64,000 bases of DNA from Leisingera sp. SS27 (GTDB taxonomy: Bacteria; Pseudomonadota; Alphaproteobacteria; Rhodobacterales; Rhodobacteraceae). The notes under the pieces are model-generated. The model saw nothing but the letters and a program-made list of their open reading frames with translations. It made no database searches and was not told where the DNA came from. The stretch's first letter is position 1. Each line of letters opens with the position of its first letter. This document shows positions 25,588 to 35,945 of this stretch, piece after piece. The position numbers and the translations under genes are program-made. The stretch covers positions 62,001 to 126,000 of the forward strand of contig NZ_JAQNCY010000011.1 of the NCBI RefSeq assembly GCF_028368855.1. Reading direction: 5' to 3'.

Positions 25588-26610
25588 ATGGGTTACCGCA
25601 TCGTCGTCGTTGGCGCCACTGGCAACGTGGGCCGCGAAATGCTGAACATCCTGGCCGAGCGCCAGTTTCCTGTGGATGAGATCGCTGCGCTGGCAAGCCG
25701 CCGGTCTCTCGGCACTGAAGTCAGCTTTGGCGATAAGACACTCACTACCAAGGATCTGGACACCTTTGATTTCACCGGCTGGGACATGGCGCTGTTTGCC
25801 GTGGGTTCCGAGGCGACCAAAGTCTACGCCCCCAAGGCTGCAGCCGCGGGCTGTGTGGTGATCGATAACTCCTCGCTCTACCGCTATGACCCGGAGATTC
25901 CGCTGATCGTGCCGGAGTGCAACCCGGAAGCGATCCACGGCTACAAGAACAAGAAAATCATCGCCAACCCCAACTGCTCCACCGCACAGATGGTGGTGGC
26001 GCTGAAGCCGCTGCATGACCGCGCCAGGATCAAGCGTGTTGTTGTCTCGACCTATCAGTCGGTGTCCGGTGCGGGCAAAGACGGCATGGATGAGCTGTGG
26101 GAGCAGACCAAGGCGGTTTACAACCCCACCACCGATGTGCCGCCGAACAAGTTCCAGAAGCAGATCGCCTTCAACGTGATTCCGCAGATCGACGTCTTCA
26201 TGGAAGACGGCTCGACCAAGGAAGAGTGGAAGATGGTTGTCGAGACCAAGAAGATCGTCGACCCGTCGATCAAGGTCACCGCGACCTGCGTCCGCGTGCC
26301 GGTGTTCGTCGGCCACTCCGAAGCCGTGAACATCGAGTTCGAGGAGTTCCTGGACGAGGACGAGGCCCGCGACATCCTGCGCGAGGCACCGGGCATCATG
26401 GTAATCGACAAGCGTGAGCCGGGCGGCTACGTCTCGCCGGTGGAATGCGCAGGCGATTTTGCGACCTTCATCAGCCGCATCCGCCAGGATTCGACCATCG
26501 AGAACGGCCTGAACCTGTGGTGTGTCAGCGACAACCTGCGCAAGGGCGCGGCGCTGAACGCAGTGCAGATCGCCGAACTGCTGGGCCGCGAGGTCCTGAA
26601 GAAGGGCTGA
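25588..26610 (+). CDS. asd: Aspartate-semialdehyde dehydrogenase
   Basis: A protein of 340 residues. NADP is bound by VVVGATGNVGREML, and the catalytic Cys is in IANPNCSTAQMVVAL. The active-site His lies in the region around VFVGHSEAVNIEF. It reduces aspartyl phosphate to aspartate semialdehyde in the lysine, threonine and methionine pathways and for diaminopimelate in the cell wall. GGAGA precedes the ATG, and a strong intrinsic terminator follows. Confidence 0.95.
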   Translation: MGYRIVVVGATGNVGREMLNILAERQFPVDEIAALASRRSLGTEVSFGDKTLTTKDLDTFDFTGWDMALFAVGSEATKVYAPKAAAAGCVVIDNSSLYRYDPEIPLIVPECNPEAIHGYKNKKIIANPNCSTAQMVVALKPLHDRARIKRVVVSTYQSVSGAGKDGMDELWEQTKAVYNPTTDVPPNKFQKQIAFNVIPQIDVFMEDGSTKEEWKMVVETKKIVDPSIKVTATCVRVPVFVGHSEAVNIEFEEFLDEDEARDILREAPGIMVIDKREPGGYVSPVECAGDFATFISRIRQDSTIENGLNLWCVSDNLRKGAALNAVQIAELLGREVLKKG

Positions 26611-26633
26611 GGTTTTTCGACCTTATGAGCAGG

Positions 26634-26666
26634 GGGCCGCTTCGCAAGAAGCGGCCCTTTTCTTTT
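26634..26666 (+). terminator. Intrinsic terminator of asd
   Basis: GGGCCGCTTC, loop GCAA, GAAGCGGCCC (26634-26657) followed by TTTTCTTTT, 24 bases after the asd stop. Confidence 0.9.
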
Positions 26667-26743
26667 GCGTGGCCTTGGGGCAGAGGCGCGGCTAGGCTTG
26701 GCATTGGGCGGGCAGATTTGCCCCGCGGATACTTTTTCGAGAG

Positions 26744-28402
26744 ATGCCAATGCGATTTTCCTTGATGGCTTTTGCCTTTTCTTCATTTGCTGCAGCGGCG
26801 GCTGCGGACACCATCCCCGTCAGCAGCACGGTGTCGGAGGTAACCCTCTATTCCGGTCTGGCGGAAGTCACCCGCAGCGCCGCGCTGACGCTGCCGCAAG
26901 GCCGCCACCGGCTGATCCTTCAGAACGTGCCGAAAACCGCGCTGCTGGAAACGCTGCAGGTGGAGATCGCCGGCGCCCGCCGCGTCGCCACCCTGCTGCG
27001 CGAGAATTACGTGCCGCCGCGCGATGCGGATGACCCCGAGGTGGAAGCTGCCGAAGCCCGCGTGCGCGAGGTTGAGGCGCGGATTGCCGCGGTCCGGGAC
27101 GAGGCCGCGCGGGCGCGGTCCGGGGTGCGGGCGGCGGAGGCCTCAATCGGGTTCCTGCAGCAGCTGGGTGCGAATGAGGGCTTGGCACAGGCGGATGCAA
27201 CTGCGCTGAGTGAAATTGCCCGGATGATCTCCGCGGAAGCGGCGGGCGCCAGTCAGGCAGCAGTAGCGGCAGAGGCTGAGGCGCGCCGGATCGAACTGCA
27301 GCTGGAAGATCTGGAGGAGGAGCTGGCAGCAGCGCAGGCAGCGCTGGCGGCACTGACGCTGGAGGATGATGACCGGCTGTACATCGCGGTGGATATCGAG
27401 GCGGAGCAGGCGGGCGAAGGTGCCGTCAAGGTGAGCTATTACACCACGGGCGCGGGCAATATCGGCTGGCAGCCGTCTTATGAAATGCACCTGAATACCG
27501 TGACGGAGCAGCAGGTGATCCTGAAACGCGCGGTGATACTGGTGCAGGACACCGGCGAGAACTGGCAGGATGTGGCGCTGACCCTGTCAACGGCGGTGCC
27601 CGGTGAGCAAGGCAGCCCGTCTGTGCTGCACCCCTGGCTGCGCCGGATCGAGGAACCGCAGCCGCCGCGGGCGCTGAAGTCCTATAGCCAGGATGTGGCG
27701 GAAATGTCTGCGCTGGCAGAGCCGGTGGTCGAGGTACCTTTCATGATTGAAGAAGCACAGGGCGGCTGGGGTTCGGATCTGGGTGGTGCCGTAGCGACCT
27801 ATCGCTTCGGGTTGCCAGTGTCGATTGCCTCTGGCGCCGATCTGCTGCGGCTGGAGATGGACAGCCTGACGGCGGAGGCAGATGTGCAGGCGGTGGCGGT
27901 GCCGTCGCGGGATGAGACCGCGTACCGGGTGGCCACTTTCACCAACAGCTTCGGCGAGCAGCTGCTGGCCTCGGACGAAGTGCCGCGGTTTGTTGATGGC
28001 AAGCTGGTGACGGTGGAGCCTTTCGCCGCGCTGGCGCCGGGAGCGGAAATGGACGCAGGGTTCGGTCCCATAGAGGGCCTGCAGCTGCGCCGCGATGTGC
28101 TGGGGCAGAGCGAAGGGGAGCAGGGACTGATTTCGCGCAGCAACGCGCAGGTTCAGAAGGTGGAGATCACGGTGGAGAACCTGACTGCGCAGGACTGGAA
28201 CGTGCGGGTTCTGGACCAGGTGCCTTATTCCCAGCAGGACGATCTTGAAATCGAGTGGAGCGCAAAGCCCCAGCCCGCAGAGGAAAACGTTGAGAAACAG
28301 CGCGGCATTCTGGCTTGGGACCTGGAGCTGGATGCTGGCAGGAGCGAGACCATTCAGCTGGACACCACGCTCAGCTGGCCGGAGGGCATGGTGCTGCGCT
28401 GA
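26744..28402 (+). CDS. DUF4139 (mucoidy-inhibitor MuiA-like) family exported protein
   Basis: A protein of 552 residues with a signal peptide (MPMRFSLMAFAFSSFAAAAAADTIP). After it, VSSTVSEVTLYSGLAEVTRSAALTLPQGRHRLILQNVPK is the DUF4140-type N-terminal domain. Residues about 90-205 form a long coiled coil (ARVREVEARIAAVRDEAARARSGVRAAE). The rest (VKVSYYTTGAGNIGWQPSYEMHLNT to LSTAVPGEQG) is the DUF4139 beta-rich domain. The family is exported and its role is uncertain. A start at ATG 26750 is an alternative. Confidence 0.82.
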   Translation: MPMRFSLMAFAFSSFAAAAAADTIPVSSTVSEVTLYSGLAEVTRSAALTLPQGRHRLILQNVPKTALLETLQVEIAGARRVATLLRENYVPPRDADDPEVEAAEARVREVEARIAAVRDEAARARSGVRAAEASIGFLQQLGANEGLAQADATALSEIARMISAEAAGASQAAVAAEAEARRIELQLEDLEEELAAAQAALAALTLEDDDRLYIAVDIEAEQAGEGAVKVSYYTTGAGNIGWQPSYEMHLNTVTEQQVILKRAVILVQDTGENWQDVALTLSTAVPGEQGSPSVLHPWLRRIEEPQPPRALKSYSQDVAEMSALAEPVVEVPFMIEEAQGGWGSDLGGAVATYRFGLPVSIASGADLLRLEMDSLTAEADVQAVAVPSRDETAYRVATFTNSFGEQLLASDEVPRFVDGKLVTVEPFAALAPGAEMDAGFGPIEGLQLRRDVLGQSEGEQGLISRSNAQVQKVEITVENLTAQDWNVRVLDQVPYSQQDDLEIEWSAKPQPAEENVEKQRGILAWDLELDAGRSETIQLDTTLSWPEGMVLR

Positions 28403-28441
28403 CGCTGGTTAGAACCTGGTGCGGTACTGGCGGCAGGGGGA

Positions 28442-28574
28442 GCTCCCGCCCGTCGTCAGGTATTGAAAATACCTTCCTCCCGTTGGGCGTGGCACCGCGC
28501 CATGCGCGGTGCCACGCCTAAGGCTGCTGCCGTTGCTCTGGCTTTGCCAGGGCGGCGGGCAGGCGCGGGAGGGC
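28442..28574 (+). repeat. Structured intergenic repeat, copy 2
   Basis: It opens with GCTCCCGCC (28442-28450). Hairpin AGGTATT/AATACCT (28458-28474), the core CGTTGGGCGTGG (28481-28492) and a long hairpin CGTGGCACCGCGC/GCGCGGTGCCACG with loop CAT (28488-28516) follow, and it ends GCGGGAGGGC (28565-28574). It is shorter than copies 1 and 3, lacking the distal GCCCAAC strand. It sits between convergent genes, 39 bases after the DUF4139 stop. Confidence 0.7.
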
Positions 28575-28598
28575 TTCCTTTGTGAGTGGAAAGGCTGG

Positions 28599-29369
28599 CT
28601 ATTCAGCCTTCCACTTGGCGGCCAGGTCGCGGGCATTGCGGGCCAGCATCATGACGTCGATGCCAACCGCCAGGAACTGCGCGCCCATGTCTGCGTAGGC
28701 CTGGGTGGCCTCATCCGTGGTGCCGAGGATGCCGGGGGCGATGCCTGCCGCCTTGATGCGGGTGATGGCATCACCAATGGCTGCGCGCACCTCCGGATGG
28801 GCGGAGTTGCCCTGGTGGCCCATGTCGGTGGAGAGATCCGCGGGGCCTATGAAAACGCCGTCGATGCCTTCGACCTGCAGGATCTCATCGAGCGCGTCCA
28901 TACCGGCGCGGTTTTCCACCTGCACCAGCAGGCAGACCTCCTGATCGGCGGTCTGGATGTATTCAGTGACTGTGCCGAACATGGTGGCGCGCGCCGCCGT
29001 GGCGCCGACCCCACGCACGCCTTTGGGCGGGTAGTGGCAGGCGCGGACCAGTTCGCGGGCCTGATCGGCGCTTTCGACAATCGGCACCAGCACGGTCTGT
29101 GCGCCCGCATCCAGCACCTGCTTGATCATCCAGGTTTCCCCTACTGGCACCCGCACCACCGGGTGGCTGGGTGAGGCCGCCAGCGCGATCAGCTGGTCGC
29201 GGATCGAGCGGATATCGTTGGGCGCGTGCTCGCCGTCGATTACCAGCCAGTCGAAACCGCAGGTGCCCATGATCTCGGCAATCTGGCCGTCGGCAAAGCT
29301 CATCCAGCAGCCGATCTGGCGTTTGCCTTGTGACAGAGCCTGTTTGAAGGGGTTCTTAGGCGCGGGCAT
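28599..29369 (-). CDS. hpaI: 4-hydroxy-2-oxoheptanedioate aldolase
   Basis: A protein of 256 residues of the class II metal-dependent HpcH/HpaI aldolase family: IGCWMSFADGQIAEIMGTCGFDWLVIDGEHAPND, VQVENRAGMDALDEIL and the metal-site residues in GVFIGPADLSTDMGH. It splits 4-hydroxy-2-oxoheptane-1,7-dioate into pyruvate and succinic semialdehyde, the last step of homoprotocatechuate breakdown. It is the last gene of the hpa operon, 15 bases after hpaH. Confidence 0.92.
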   Translation of the reverse strand: MPAPKNPFKQALSQGKRQIGCWMSFADGQIAEIMGTCGFDWLVIDGEHAPNDIRSIRDQLIALAASPSHPVVRVPVGETWMIKQVLDAGAQTVLVPIVESADQARELVRACHYPPKGVRGVGATAARATMFGTVTEYIQTADQEVCLLVQVENRAGMDALDEILQVEGIDGVFIGPADLSTDMGHQGNSAHPEVRAAIGDAITRIKAAGIAPGILGTTDEATQAYADMGAQFLAVGIDVMMLARNARDLAAKWKAE

Positions 29370-29384
29370 GGGCGGGGTCTCCTG

Positions 29385-30185
29385 TCAGGCGAAATTGATG
29401 GACACACAACCGAAGTCGCCGAAATCTGCGGTGATTTCCGTGCCCGGCGGGCATTCGATGGGGCGGATGAAAGAGCCTGAGAGCACGATATCCCCGGCCT
29501 CGATCTGTTGTCCATATTCGGCCATCCGCCGGGCCAGCCACAGGACCGAAGTGACGGGATCGTTCAAGACGCCTGCGCCGAAGCCGGTTTCCTCCACCGT
29601 GCCGCCCCGGGCCACGATAGCGCCGGTCCAACGAAGGTCGTGTGCGTCAACAGCGTGGCGCTCTGCTCCCAGCACCAGGCCGGCATTGGCGGCGTTGTCG
29701 CTGATGGTGTCGGTGATTATGCGGGCCTGGCCGGTTGCCGGGTCTGCGCGCAGGATGCGGGTGTCGAGGATTTCCAGCGAGGGCGCCACATAGTCCGTGG
29801 CAGCCAGCACATCTTCGCGGGTGCACTCGGCGCCCGCGAGGGGGGATTTCATGATGAACGCAATCTCCGCCTCCACCCGCGGCTGGATGAAGCGGCCAGC
29901 GGGGACGGTGGCGCCGTTCTCAAATGCCATGTCGTCCAAGAGCACGCCGCTGTCGGGGGTGGTGATGTTCAGCGCCTGCTGCATGGCGCGGCTGGTGAGG
30001 CCGATCTTCCAGCCGATCTTCTTGCGGCCAGAGGCCAGTTTTTGCCTTATCAGAGCCTGTTGCACCGCATAGGCATCGTCCAGCGTCATGCCGGCATAGG
30101 CCAAGGAGAGCAGGCCGCATTGCTGGCCGGTTTGCTCGGCCTTGAACAGCCGGTCAGCGGCCTCCTGGTGCTGCTCCGGGGTCAT
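29385..30185 (-). CDS. hpaH: 2-oxo-hept-4-ene-1,7-dioate hydratase
   Basis: A protein of 266 residues matching the MhpD/HpaH hydratase family: PEQHQEAADRLFKAEQTGQQCGLLSL, GWKIGLTSRAMQQAL, EAEIAFIM and FIRPIECPPGTEITADFGDFGCVSINF. It adds water to the dienoate before the aldolase HpaI. ATGA overlap joins it to hpaG. Confidence 0.92.
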   Translation of the reverse strand: MTPEQHQEAADRLFKAEQTGQQCGLLSLAYAGMTLDDAYAVQQALIRQKLASGRKKIGWKIGLTSRAMQQALNITTPDSGVLLDDMAFENGATVPAGRFIQPRVEAEIAFIMKSPLAGAECTREDVLAATDYVAPSLEILDTRILRADPATGQARIITDTISDNAANAGLVLGAERHAVDAHDLRWTGAIVARGGTVEETGFGAGVLNDPVTSVLWLARRMAEYGQQIEAGDIVLSGSFIRPIECPPGTEITADFGDFGCVSINFA

Positions 30186-31051
30186 GCCTCTCCCCCGCTG
30201 AACTCATCCTCAACCGTGTTGCGCAGGGTGCCGATGCCCTCCACCTCAACCTCGACCACATCACCGGGGACCAGATATTTCGGCGGGTCGAAGCGGGCGC
30301 CGGCGCCTGTGGGGGTGCCGGTGATGATCACGTCACCCGGCTGCAGGGTGGTGAAGGTGGAAATATAGGCGATCTCCTCGCGGATCGGGAACATCATCCG
30401 GTTGAGAGTGTCATCCTGGCGGATCTCTCCGTTCACGCGCGTGACAATACGGGCGCCGTCCAGCTGGGCAGCGTTGGTAAAAGGCACCAGCCAGGGGCCG
30501 ATGGAACCTGAATTCTCCCAGTTCTTGCCTTGGGTCACGTTGAACTTCGCGTGGCGGACCCAGTCGCGGATGGTGCCCTCATTCGCCAGTGTTAGAGCCG
30601 CGATGTGATCGTAGGCGTCCTCCGGCTTGATGCGGCGGCCCGGCTTGCCGATCACCACTGCAACCTCGCCTTCGTAATCCAGCGTGTGGTTTTCCGGCGG
30701 GCGGATCAGCGGGCGCCCGGCGCCGGTGAAGGAGCGCGGGAAGCGGGGGAACAGGGACATGTGTTTGGGCTGCGCGGAGCCATCCTTGTATTCCGCGTTG
30801 CGGTCCGGAAAGTTGACGCCGACGCAGAGGATCTTTTCCGGATTGGGGATGGGGATGTCATAGGTGAAATCCGTGTGGGTGACGGATTTGCCTGCGGCGG
30901 CCTGAGCCAGTGCAGGCAGGCCATCCGCCGCGATCACGTCGCGCAGGGTGGGCCACTCAGGGAACTGCGGCGACAGGGCGATCATGCCGGTATCTGTCGC
31001 CGCGCCATAGAAAGTCTCTCCATTGGCGGAGTAGGTGGCAAAGCGCGTCAT
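30182..31051 (-). CDS. hpaG: Fumarylacetoacetate hydrolase-family isomerase/decarboxylase (HpaG-like)
   Basis: A protein of 289 residues of the FAH family: ILCVGVNFPDRNAEYKDG, the acidic metal site of LDYEGEVAVVIGKPGR and ITGTPTGAGARF. In homoprotocatechuate degradation HpaG handles the decarboxylation of 5-oxo-pent-3-ene-1,2,5-tricarboxylate and the following isomerisation. Here it has a single FAH domain of half the length of the two-domain Escherichia coli enzyme, so it may carry one activity or act as a homodimer. ATGA overlaps link it to both neighbours. Confidence 0.82.
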   Translation of the reverse strand: MTRFATYSANGETFYGAATDTGMIALSPQFPEWPTLRDVIAADGLPALAQAAAGKSVTHTDFTYDIPIPNPEKILCVGVNFPDRNAEYKDGSAQPKHMSLFPRFPRSFTGAGRPLIRPPENHTLDYEGEVAVVIGKPGRRIKPEDAYDHIAALTLANEGTIRDWVRHAKFNVTQGKNWENSGSIGPWLVPFTNAAQLDGARIVTRVNGEIRQDDTLNRMMFPIREEIAYISTFTTLQPGDVIITGTPTGAGARFDPPKYLVPGDVVEVEVEGIGTLRNTVEDEFSGGEA

Positions 31052-32460
31052 TGCAGGCTCCTTGAGATTTCGGTGATGACATCGAAGGCCATCATCACGT
31101 CGGCTTCGGTGGTCTCGAACTGGCCCGCCTGAAAGCGGATCACCAGCTGGCCGTCGACGCGGGTCTGGGTCAGATAGATGCGGCCGTCGTCGTTGATGGC
31201 ATTCACGAGCGCGAGGTTCAGGTCGTCCAGATCCGTGGCGCCTTCGGGGGCGTAGCGGAAGGACCACAGCGACCACATCGGCGGGGTCACGATTTCAAAA
31301 TCAGGCTCTGACTTCAGCTTTTCGTGCAACTGAGTGGACCAGTTTACGTGGTTCCGCAGGCGCTGGCGCAGGCCTTCGAGGCCATAGGTGCGGATCAGGA
31401 ACCAGATTTTCAGCGCACGGAAGCGGCGGCCCAGGGGGACTGACCATTCGGAATAGTTGATGATGCCGTCATGACCGTGGGTCTTGAGGTATTCCGGGCT
31501 GATCGCGAGGGTCTGCACCAGATCATCCGGGTTCTTCAGGAAATGGGCGGAGCAGTCAAATTGCACGCCCAGCCACTTGTGCGGGTTGAAGACGATGCTG
31601 TCGGCGCGCTCCACCCCCGGCCAGTAGTGGCGGTATTCGGGGCAGATCATGGCGGAGCCGGCCCAGGCGGCATCCACATGGGTGTAAAGGCTGTATTTTT
31701 TGGCGACGTCCAGCACGCGGTCCACAGGGTCGGTGGCGCCAACGCCGGTGCCGCCAACGCAGAGGATCACACCCGCAGGCTGGTGGCCTGCGGCCAGGTC
31801 GGCCTGGATGGCGGCCTCCAGCGCGCCGGGGTCCATGCCGCGCCAATCGCCCTTGATCGGCACACGGATCAGGTTCTGCTGGCCGATGCCCGCGACCCAG
31901 ATGGCGCGGTCGATGGAGGTGTGGACCTCTGAAGAACAGTAAATCCGGAGCGCCTTTTGCCCGAACAGCCCCTGCTGGTTGCCCTGCCAGTTCAGTGCTT
32001 TCTCCCGCATTGTCAGAACTGCGGCGAGGGTGGCCGAAGAGGCGCTGTCCTGAATGACGCCCTGGAACTGGCCCGGCAAGTCCAGCGCCTGGCGCAGCCA
32101 GTCCATCATCCGGGTTTCCATTTCGGTCGCTGCGGGCGAGGTCTGCCACAGCATGCACTGCGGCGCGATGGCGGCGGTCAGGAATTCGGCCAGCACCGAA
32201 GGCGCGGCGGCGTTGGAAGTGAAATAGGCAAAGAAACGCGGGTGCTGCCAATGGGTGATGCCGGGCATCACGATGTCTTCGAAATCGCGGAAGATGGTCT
32301 CCATCCCCTCGCCGTCTTCGGGCGGCGTTTGGGGCAGGGCATTCAGCACCGCACCGGGTTCGGTTTTGGCCCGCACCGGGCGGTCGCCGACGGTCAGGTG
32401 GTAATCCTGCGTCCAGTCCGCGACCCGGCGGCCCCATTCGGAGAAGTCATCCCACTGCAT
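31048..32460 (-). CDS. Pyridoxal-phosphate-dependent aromatic amino acid decarboxylase
   Basis: A protein of 470 residues from ATG 32460. The group II decarboxylase fold is complete: TSNAAAPSVLAEFL, GVIQDSASSATLAAVLTMRE, the PLP-phosphate and His region (YTHVDAAWAGSAM) and the Schiff-base Lys in NPHKWLGVQFDCSA. Similar enzymes decarboxylate DOPA, tyrosine, phenylalanine or tryptophan. It overlaps hpaG by ATGA and is preceded by a dioxygenase, so it belongs to the hpa operon. A natural role would be to turn DOPA or tyrosine into an amine that feeds the pathway; that is inference. Confidence 0.87.
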   Translation of the reverse strand: MQWDDFSEWGRRVADWTQDYHLTVGDRPVRAKTEPGAVLNALPQTPPEDGEGMETIFRDFEDIVMPGITHWQHPRFFAYFTSNAAAPSVLAEFLTAAIAPQCMLWQTSPAATEMETRMMDWLRQALDLPGQFQGVIQDSASSATLAAVLTMREKALNWQGNQQGLFGQKALRIYCSSEVHTSIDRAIWVAGIGQQNLIRVPIKGDWRGMDPGALEAAIQADLAAGHQPAGVILCVGGTGVGATDPVDRVLDVAKKYSLYTHVDAAWAGSAMICPEYRHYWPGVERADSIVFNPHKWLGVQFDCSAHFLKNPDDLVQTLAISPEYLKTHGHDGIINYSEWSVPLGRRFRALKIWFLIRTYGLEGLRQRLRNHVNWSTQLHEKLKSEPDFEIVTPPMWSLWSFRYAPEGATDLDDLNLALVNAINDDGRIYLTQTRVDGQLVIRFQAGQFETTEADVMMAFDVITEISRSLQ

Positions 32461-32520
32461 TTTACTACCTTGTTCCTGCGGGATTGCGCCCGGCCGGGGG
32501 GGCGGGCGCAATCCTGAACA

Positions 32521-33501
32521 TCAGGGTGCAATAATCGGCTGCGCTTTCAAAGCGCTTGGTTTCGCAGCAGCACCTTCGAAGGCCGATCCTTCCTCAAACC
32601 AGCTGCGCGGCGCCGGGGCGCCCCAGAGGGTCTGGCGCTGCGGATCGGTGAGCGACCATTTGATCGGCTCCAGATCCGGGTCGACGGTCTGGTAGTCGGA
32701 GCAGTAGATCTCGATCCGGTGGCCGTCGGGGTCGCGCACATAGAGGAAGAAGGCGTTTGAGATGCCGTGGCGGCCGGGGCCGCGTTCGATGTTTTCGACA
32801 TAGCCGGTGGTGGACATCAGGTCCAGGAGGTCGATGATGTTCAGCGGTGTCGGCACCCAGAAAGCGGTGTGGTGCAGCCGGGGGCCGAGGCCGTTGGTGA
32901 AGGCCACGTCATGAACCCCGCCCTTGCGGTGCATCCAGGCGGCCCAGACCTTGCCGCTGTCGTCATCCTCGGTGAACTCGGTAACGCGGAAGCCCATCTC
33001 GCCATAGAAGGCGACGGCACCGTCCACATCGGCGCTGAACATGTTGAAATGGTCGATGCGGAGCGGTTTTACCCCGTTATAGAGACTGTATTTCTGGTGA
33101 ATGGGCGCCAGCCGGTCCATCTTGACGTAGAACTCCAGCGGGATGCCCCAGGGGTCGCGGGTGCGCAGTGTGCGGCCCATGCGGGGGCGCTCCACCCATT
33201 CCACCGGCAGGTCCTTGGAGGCGAAGAACTCGGCTGCCTTGTCCAGGTCGGGCTCATCATAGAGCTTGAAGCCCAGGACGCCGACCGAGGCCTCATCCGC
33301 CTGAACCAGCACGATGCAGTGGTGGCCGCGTTCCTCCATTGCGCGCAAGTAAATGCGCTCGGGGTCTTCATGCGTCACCTGCAGGCCGAGGGTGTCCACA
33401 TAGAAGGCGCGGGAGGCGGCGAGGTCGGTCACGGCGTATTCGACGTGGCTTAGCCGCACGATGTTGAAAGGCGGATAGAGGTCCGGGGCGGGGACGGGCA
33501 T
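32521..33501 (-). CDS. Type I (VOC-fold) homoprotocatechuate 2,3-dioxygenase
   Basis: A protein of 326 residues from ATG 33501, which follows TAGGAGA. Two vicinal-oxygen-chelate modules: first VRLSHVEYAVTDLAASRAFYVDTLGLQ, then IDHFNMFSADVDGAVAFYGEMGF. Iron ligands appear as His in RIDHFN, His in LHHTAFW and Glu in GHRIEIY. The tail IERGPGRHGISNAFFLYVRDPDGHRIEIY closely follows the Brevibacterium/Arthrobacter homoprotocatechuate dioxygenase. It performs extradiol ring opening of 3,4-dihydroxyphenylacetate. A LigB-type enzyme for the same step lies directly upstream. Confidence 0.87.
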   Translation of the reverse strand: MPVPAPDLYPPFNIVRLSHVEYAVTDLAASRAFYVDTLGLQVTHEDPERIYLRAMEERGHHCIVLVQADEASVGVLGFKLYDEPDLDKAAEFFASKDLPVEWVERPRMGRTLRTRDPWGIPLEFYVKMDRLAPIHQKYSLYNGVKPLRIDHFNMFSADVDGAVAFYGEMGFRVTEFTEDDDSGKVWAAWMHRKGGVHDVAFTNGLGPRLHHTAFWVPTPLNIIDLLDLMSTTGYVENIERGPGRHGISNAFFLYVRDPDGHRIEIYCSDYQTVDPDLEPIKWSLTDPQRQTLWGAPAPRSWFEEGSAFEGAAAKPSALKAQPIIAP

Positions 33502-33515
33502 TGGGGGGTCTCCTA

Positions 33516-33563
33516 TTACTGAACCGGGAAGATCACGTTTTACTGAACCGGGAAGATCACGTT
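33516..33563. repeat. Exact 24-bp tandem duplication at the end of hpaD
   Basis: The sequence at 33516-33539 equals 33540-33563 base for base. The second unit (33540-33563) encodes the last seven codons of the LigB-type hpaD (NVIFPVQ) and its TAA. The other unit lies just past that stop, so the protein is unaffected. Confidence 0.95.
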
Positions 33564-34394
33564 GGTCTGGCCGGTGCCGGAACTGGGGAAATACTCGGTG
33601 ATCACTTCGCATGGGGCGGTGTAGCTGTCCCAGCCAAGTGCGCCGTAGAGCATGGCGGTGTCGTGCATGGAACCTTCGCCGCAGCAGAACTCTGCGTATT
33701 CGCCCAGCATTTTGAGGAAGGTGGCGTGGTCGCCCTTCAGCCATAGCTCCAGCACCCGCAGGTCCATCTGGCGGTTGAACTCGGAACTGATGGTGAAGGT
33801 GCCATTGTTGGCGGCATAATCCTTGTTCGCCCAGATTTTGTGGCTGAGCGAGCCGGAGGCGACCAGCAGGACCTTGCTGTCCGAGGCCTCGACCGCCGCG
33901 CGGATGGCTTCACCGATCACCCGGCTTTCGCCGTGGTCATGAACAGTGCACCAGGCGGCGATGGAGACCACCTTGAAATCGCCCTCGCGGCTCATGAAGC
34001 GCATCGGGACCAGGGTGCCGTACTCCAGTTCCAGCGAGTCGAGCTGGTGCGACAGGGTATAGACGCCCTTGTCCGAGGCCTTGGCGGCGATGGCATCGCC
34101 GAGGGCCGGGTTGCCTTCGTACTCATAAGGCAGGTTCTGGATGAACTGCGGGAATTCGTTGGAGGTGAACAACCCCTTGAACCGGCGGTTGGCGTTGATG
34201 TGGAAACCTGCGTTGATCACCCAATGGGTGTCGCAGATCACGATGGTGTCGGCGCCGAGCGCCTTGGCGCGGCGGGCGATTTCCCGGTGGCCGTCGATTG
34301 CGGGTTTGCGGGCGCCCTCCAGCCGGCCGGGCTGTTCCGACATCAGCATGGTGGGCACATGGGTGCATTTGGCGGCGAGAACGATTTCTCCCAT
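33540..34394 (-). CDS. hpaD: Type II (LigB-fold) 3,4-dihydroxyphenylacetate 2,3-dioxygenase
   Basis: A protein of 284 residues of the LigB/HpaD class III extradiol dioxygenase family: MGEIVLAAKCTHVPTM, ADTIVICDTHWVINAGFHINANRRFKG, VASGSLSHKIW and YGALGWDSYTAPCEVITEYFPSSGTGQ. These carry the metal-binding His and Glu residues of the Escherichia coli HpaD type. It opens the homoprotocatechuate ring to 5-carboxymethyl-2-hydroxymuconate semialdehyde. It follows hpaE and precedes a second, unrelated dioxygenase. Confidence 0.92.
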   Translation of the reverse strand: MGEIVLAAKCTHVPTMLMSEQPGRLEGARKPAIDGHREIARRAKALGADTIVICDTHWVINAGFHINANRRFKGLFTSNEFPQFIQNLPYEYEGNPALGDAIAAKASDKGVYTLSHQLDSLELEYGTLVPMRFMSREGDFKVVSIAAWCTVHDHGESRVIGEAIRAAVEASDSKVLLVASGSLSHKIWANKDYAANNGTFTISSEFNRQMDLRVLELWLKGDHATFLKMLGEYAEFCCGEGSMHDTAMLYGALGWDSYTAPCEVITEYFPSSGTGQTNVIFPVQ

Positions 34395-34433
34395 GGTCTT
34401 CTCCTCAAAGACGGGTTGCGCGTTTCCTTGAGG

Positions 34434-35941
<1,508 letters not shown>

Positions 35942-35945
<4 letters not shown>

